A DNA stretch of 64,000 nucleotides from Paracoccaceae bacterium (GTDB lineage Bacteria > Pseudomonadota > Alphaproteobacteria > Rhodobacterales > Rhodobacteraceae): contig JAFIEO010000024.1 in assembly GCA_020832445.1 (NCBI GenBank), forward strand, positions 109,929-173,928, read 5' to 3'. The notes beneath the pieces are model-generated. The model had not been told where the DNA came from, searched no databases, and saw only the letters and a program-made list of their open reading frames with translations. The first letter of the stretch is position 1. The number at the start of each line of letters is the position of its first letter. The position numbers were made by a program, and so were the translations under genes. Shown here piece by piece: positions 60,015 to 64,000 of the stretch.

Positions 60015-62231
60015 CTACGGTCGGTATGTTACCCGAGCGCCCTCATCAATGATAACGAAACGATCCTGATGCGCCGGGTCATAGGGGTTCGGCAGCAGTG
60101 TAAACTTCGGCTCGGGCGTCAGTACGAAATCCACCTTAAGGATGAAGAACTCCTCACGCTGCCGCCTCCGACGCTTTCGGGCGATCTCTCTCGCGTGGCG
60201 GATCTCCGAGGTGCCGAGCGTGAAGCCGGTGCCATCCTCTTCGCTAGATTTGACCTCGATGCTGTAGGTGCAGCCATCCAGCATGAACGAGATATCGCAG
60301 CCTTTCCCCTCATCTACATAGGAAGCGTTGTCCGGAAAGGCTTTCGCACTGTAGGCTGAGACCCAGTTTGCCGGCGTGATGATCTCGGGCCCGTATTTGA
60401 TCTGCAGCCAACGGAAGGCATGGATCTCGCCCGCTGCCCCGATCAGATCCTCCATGTCCCGGCGTGTTTTCGGAGGCACTCGGGTGCGCTTGGTCCTGTC
60501 TTTCGAATCGCTCGGCTTCCGTTTTTTTGCCTTTTGCGGAAGCGTGACCACCTTCAAATCGAAGCCCGCAAATGCGCGCACGCTAGCGTCGGGAACATGC
60601 GCCGAAATATGCGCGAAGAGTTCCGCTAGACCGCTGTCGGAGTTGTCGATGTCACCGCCACAGACCTGGACAATGCGCTTTTTACGTTCGGCCGCCGCCT
60701 GCAGGGCCGACAGCCGGTCTAGGGCATCATCCATCTCGGCAGGATTGACTTGCAAAGCAGTCATCAGCGCGTCGAGCGACCCGGCATCCCGAATAGCGTC
60801 GCGGATTTTCTGCGGCGCAGTCGGGGGCAGGTCAGCACAGATGAAATCCAGCGCGCGCGCTTCGCTCCAGCGCAGGGTGAAGACGTCGCGATCCTCTGGT
60901 CGGGGCGACAGGGTCGGATCGCCGAGTTTCGCCTCGCGCCAAGCAGAGCTTTCGTTCATGCCCGCTGCGGCATGCCATGCAGTTGCGATTAGCATGAGGC
61001 GGCTGTGCAGCCCCTCGAGTAGCCTGCGGTTCACGGATGCCACTTCCACGGGATCGGTCAGCGGAACCTCGAACGGAAGGCACGCGATGGCGCGGCCAGG
61101 TTCGGCCGAGGCTAGCAGGTCGCGCAAGGCGGTCCCATCAAACGCGAAACCTGCTTGCGCCAGTTCCGCGGTGATGGCGCCCGAAACTTCCGAGACCGGA
61201 AGCTCCCAGTAGGCCTCGGAGGCGGTCGAGGGTGACGTCATATCATCGAGGCGCTTCATCATTGTGGCGTAGGGCGGCGCTTCCGGCGTCCGGGCGGCAA
61301 GCGCAGCAATGATGCGCCTCAGGATGGGCAGCATCCGGTCGCGATGTTGCCGGAATTGCCTTTCGTGCAAGGGGTTGGAAATTGCGACTTCGCCGCGTCG
61401 AGCGCCTTCGCGGTTCCAATAAGCAAGCTCGACCTGCGGCCCCAGAAGATCGCGGGCAAGGATACCAAATTGCAGGACTTCCCTTGATGCAACGGCCGCA
61501 TTCAATAATTCTTTTGCAAGCTCCTGGGATGGGAATGCCTCATCAAGAACAGAGATCAGTTGGTCGCGCTGTTCGGATGCCTCGACGCGAAGTGCCAGAT
61601 CGTCCCGTGAAAGAACACGCAGAAGCCTCGCCAGTCGAGAAATCACCGGTCCAAGGTCGCCGCGCCAGAGCTCAAGAACCTCGTGGAAGTGATCCGGCGA
61701 AAGATCAAGAAGCCTCAGGGTCCGTTCGGGTATCACATCCTCGTCGTTGGGCCAGATTTCATCGAGACCGGTACGAATCTGCACCCGCAGGTCGGACCGG
61801 CCAATCAGTTGCGACAACGCGTCAGCGACCGATTGGATGTCTGATTTCCAGTCCGTATCAAGCACGAGCGTTTTCCTGCGCGCAAGCCAGGCGGCCATCT
61901 GCGGCATTGGATCAGCGATCGGTTGGTCGGTGATCATCGGCACGACCGAGAGTTGGGGCACGACGGCCACTCTCGCTTCGCGGAACGCACCGACAAGGTC
62001 GTTGAAGCCCCCGGACATCGTCCCTTGGGCGTTCTGCCCGTGAAAGGCGGCAATCGTCAGCACCAAGGGAATGACCCCATCGAGATATCGAAACGACGGC
62101 AGCTCGACGGACTCGCAATCCGCGAAAGGTTGATTGCCCGACTGCGCAACCAATTCTAAGCGCTCCGAATTCCTGACCGCAACCCCGAAACGCCCGGCAA
62201 AGCCTTCGGCAAGGCGTTGTGCGGCCTTGGG
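60015..62231 (-). pseudogene. DUF3883 protein, N-terminally truncated
   Basis: The frame is open from 62231 to the stop at 60015; a TTG at 62153 would give 712 residues, but no good start with a ribosome site is visible. The C-terminus has a PD-(D/E)XK-like fold: ANWVSAYSAKAFPDNASYVDEGKGCDISFM and YSIEVKSSEEDGTGFTLGTSE (Asp, Glu and Lys of a nuclease-type site), the DUF3883 domain. The upstream 500 residues are helical and lack any start. DUF3883 normally ends large sacsin-like or helicase proteins of over 1000 residues, so the N-terminal ATPase region is probably missing. The frame's N-terminal side begins right at a suspected deletion joint near 62232. Confidence 0.6.
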
Positions 62232-62401
62232 TCTTCATGCGCATCGCCCTGTGTCTGGAAGAGCGCGGCATCCTCGCTGGCCTCTCCGGGCTCCGGCCCC
62301 TCACCGCGCAGATAGGCAAGGTCCAGCACAGTTGCGTGCTGGCAACCCATGAAGCGGGTGAGATCGGTGGCGGAGAGCCGGAGGTGGGGGGTGAGGCGCA
62401 T
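62156..62401 (-). pseudogene. TM0106-like RecB-family nuclease, N-terminal remnant
   Basis: An 81-codon frame starting at ATG 62401. Residues 1-57 (LRLSATDLTRFMGCQHATVLDLAYLRGE) resemble the start of TM0106-type RecB-like nucleases, usually 500-1200 residues. After about residue 57 the frame carries unrelated residues that are an alternate-frame reading of the DUF3883 sequence. The nuclease core is therefore absent. Its ATG overlaps the stop of the PLD gene (TAATG), showing it was the next gene of that operon. Confidence 0.55.
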
Positions 62402-63405
62402 TAGTTTCCGCCTTGGCGGCGCCGATACTCTTCTTGAACGTCGCGCCAAAAGCGATGCATGTCATGAAGATGGTCGCGCACAAGCCAACGCCCCCGGTCC
62501 GGAGCACATCTCAAAACTTCGTAGCGATCTTCCATAATGACCTGCAAGTATGCAGCGCTTAGCATCTCGTCTTCAAAATTAAAGGGCGGCGATTGAGTTT
62601 CTTTTTTTTTGTTCTGAAAATAAAGAAGTGGATACTCCTCATGGATTTCAGCGCATCGGCGAACATCATTTGCAAAGAAAAATACGACTTCCGAATTTCG
62701 CCCTTCGGGCAAGAAATCAGCAACCCAACTGTTGATGATATCGTAATCTTCTGTTGCTAAGTTCTGCCAACTTCTTGGAGCTTGAAGCCCATCAAGACTA
62801 CAGTATTCTTTCACATTCCCATTCCAATTTCGCCAAAGGACATGCACCAATCCATGAACCTCCGGATCATAGTCGAGAAAGCCCCTATCAATTTGAACAT
62901 TGCTTTGTGCGCTGCCTTTTCGACGGCTATTCCATGCCAATTGAGCAGCGTTGAGCGCGGTGCTATCAATTCTCTTTGATTTCCTTTTCGAAAGATCATC
63001 GAACCAATCACTGATCGTGCGACATGAATCCGAGTCTGGGCCGAAATAGGTGCCTGCCTCCAGCAACTGCGCATTTCCCCCCATGAACCCGATGCCGTTG
63101 TTCGAAGCATTCGCCGAACCGACAACCGCACCGAGATCTGACATGAAAACCTTGGCATGCAGCCCATCAAGATACCTGATGTTCGGATTGTCAGGGGCGC
63201 CGAGGGCACGAAGTGTTGCTGGGTTCGTCCCGCCCATGCTCAAGTCACAGACGATTTGCACGTTGCTCCACTCAAGGGGTCCTGGTCCGAACAGTTCTTT
63301 CTCTGCATCCTTGCCCCAGAAGGCAACTGCGCAGCGCGCATTCTTCCCTTTTACGACTTCCCTAATCTTTTGGCTCAGAACGGCACCCTGCAGAAACTCA
63401 CACAT
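62401..63405 (-). CDS. phospholipase D-like domain protein
   Basis: A 334-residue protein with one clear PLD half-site: LHAKVFMSDLGAVVGSANASNNG, the H-x-K-x4-D motif followed by the GSAN-type segment. The C-terminal half has no motif I recognise. PLD-superfamily proteins of this kind include nucleases and are common in defence loci. The gene overlaps the WYL gene (8 bases) and the next fragment (TAATG). Its codon use and lower GC (A/T-rich stretches around 62580-62960) stand out from the neighbours, suggesting horizontal acquisition. Confidence 0.8.
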   Translation of the reverse strand: MCEFLQGAVLSQKIREVVKGKNARCAVAFWGKDAEKELFGPGPLEWSNVQIVCDLSMGGTNPATLRALGAPDNPNIRYLDGLHAKVFMSDLGAVVGSANASNNGIGFMGGNAQLLEAGTYFGPDSDSCRTISDWFDDLSKRKSKRIDSTALNAAQLAWNSRRKGSAQSNVQIDRGFLDYDPEVHGLVHVLWRNWNGNVKEYCSLDGLQAPRSWQNLATEDYDIINSWVADFLPEGRNSEVVFFFANDVRRCAEIHEEYPLLYFQNKKKETQSPPFNFEDEMLSAAYLQVIMEDRYEVLRCAPDRGRWLVRDHLHDMHRFWRDVQEEYRRRQGGN

Positions 63406-64000
63406 CTTTTTTACCCTTCTCTTTCAATATAATACTACTCTTTTCCACCAGCATCCCCGCATACATCCTTCGCAACCCCTCCGGTTCCAGCACCTCCACC
63501 TGATCGCCCCAACGGAACAGGTGCCAGCACATTTCCAGCATGCCGCCTGCGCAGAAGCGGACGATCAGATCTCCATCGGGGGCGTCTTCCATCTCCTGCG
63601 TGGGATGGAACAGAAACCGGCGCGCGTCTGGCGCGGCGTCGGGGGTGAAGCGCCAGACCACGTCCTGCACCTCTTCCTGAAACACCCCGAAGGCGCGGCC
63701 CAGATAGGCCTGCAAATCGAAATCTTCGGGCCGCTCGAACACCTCATCGCTCACCTCGATCCGCTCGAAACCTGACAGGGCGAACAGGCGGACATCTTCC
63801 TGATACTCGCTCCAGGCGACCAGATATTGCCGCCCTTCGCCCATCAGCATGGCCAGTGGCCCCAGCCAGACATCGCGGCTCAGTTTGCCGCTGGCCCGTG
63901 CGCGGTGGTCCACATTCACCCAGACCCCGGCGAGGATCGCGTTGCGCAGGGTTTGCAAGGTCTGGGGTGCAATCAGCTCGCGCGGGCCGGGGCGCAGGGC
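63398..64000 (-). CDS. WYL-domain protein, partial at the window edge
   Basis: At least 200 residues remain open to the right end; the N-terminal helix-turn-helix expected for WYL regulators lies beyond 64000. The visible part has VWLGPLAMLMGEGRQYLVAWSEYQEDVRLFALSGFERIEV, the WYL-like fold, and a C-terminal extension (FCAGGMLEMCWHLFRWGDQVEVLEPEGLRRM) typical of the WCX tail. WYL proteins often regulate defence islands (BREX, CBASS). It heads an overlapping series of genes with the PLD protein. Confidence 0.8.
   Translation of the reverse strand, partial: ALRPGPRELIAPQTLQTLRNAILAGVWVNVDHRARASGKLSRDVWLGPLAMLMGEGRQYLVAWSEYQEDVRLFALSGFERIEVSDEVFERPEDFDLQAYLGRAFGVFQEEVQDVVWRFTPDAAPDARRFLFHPTQEMEDAPDGDLIVRFCAGGMLEMCWHLFRWGDQVEVLEPEGLRRMYAGMLVEKSSIILKEKGKKDV

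Overview
The window is chromosomal DNA of a high-GC alphaproteobacterium, most likely a Rhodobacterales (Rhodobacteraceae/Roseobacteraceae) strain. This rests on the gene types and their arrangement (fused allantoinase/OHCU decarboxylase, DUF1127 and Hint-domain proteins, a Mrp antiporter operon, groESL under a CIRCE element) and on a short gene-end repeat resembling ones I associate with that order. No rRNA, tRNA, CRISPR array or insertion sequence was recognised. Genus is not determinable; a seven-subunit Mrp antiporter would suit a saline or alkaline habitat, but that is inference.

Layout. 1-6779: end of an Lrp-type regulator, a DUF952 protein, pyrD, a MATE exporter with two PaaI-type thioesterases, then two paralogous MerR regulators and an acyl-CoA dehydrogenase. 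6840-13324: a beta-oxidation block (small protein, thiolase, bifunctional hydratase/dehydrogenase), a Hint-domain protein and an AMP-forming acyl-CoA ligase. 13389-16954: a membrane protein of unknown function and the purine ring-opening genes allA, puuE-uraD and uraH. 17263-23718: an Lrp regulator and mrpABCDEFG. 23946-33836: pnp, katG, an SLC13/TrkA-C permease, a DUF1127 protein and ruvCAB. 34075-36740: a divergent pair, a membrane flavocytochrome and a pentaheme cytochrome c, sharing a promoter region with an FNR-like box. 36748-47467: ribF, a MaoC protein, a HAD phosphatase, a Mn-type pyrophosphatase, a hybrid histidine kinase, groES-groEL, cobQ and an MFS protein.

48091-58443 is the most coherent accessory unit: three paralogous isochorismatase-like cysteine hydrolases bracket a family 5 ABC importer (binding protein, two permeases, one fused double ATPase) and two MFS transporters, with a XRE-cupin regulator facing the end. 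The 5' region holds several nested palindromes. It looks like an uptake and amide-hydrolysis pathway for a small nitrogen compound whose identity cannot be read from sequence.

60015-64000 is a degraded island: a WYL protein, a phospholipase D-like protein of lower GC, the first part of a RecB-like (TM0106-type) nuclease and the 3' part of a DUF3883 protein, the last two apparently joined by a deletion near 62232. This resembles the remains of a defence-type operon.

Two dispersed repeat families also occur: a roughly 21-base motif at gene ends, and a roughly 185-base element in three copies with long internal inverted arms.
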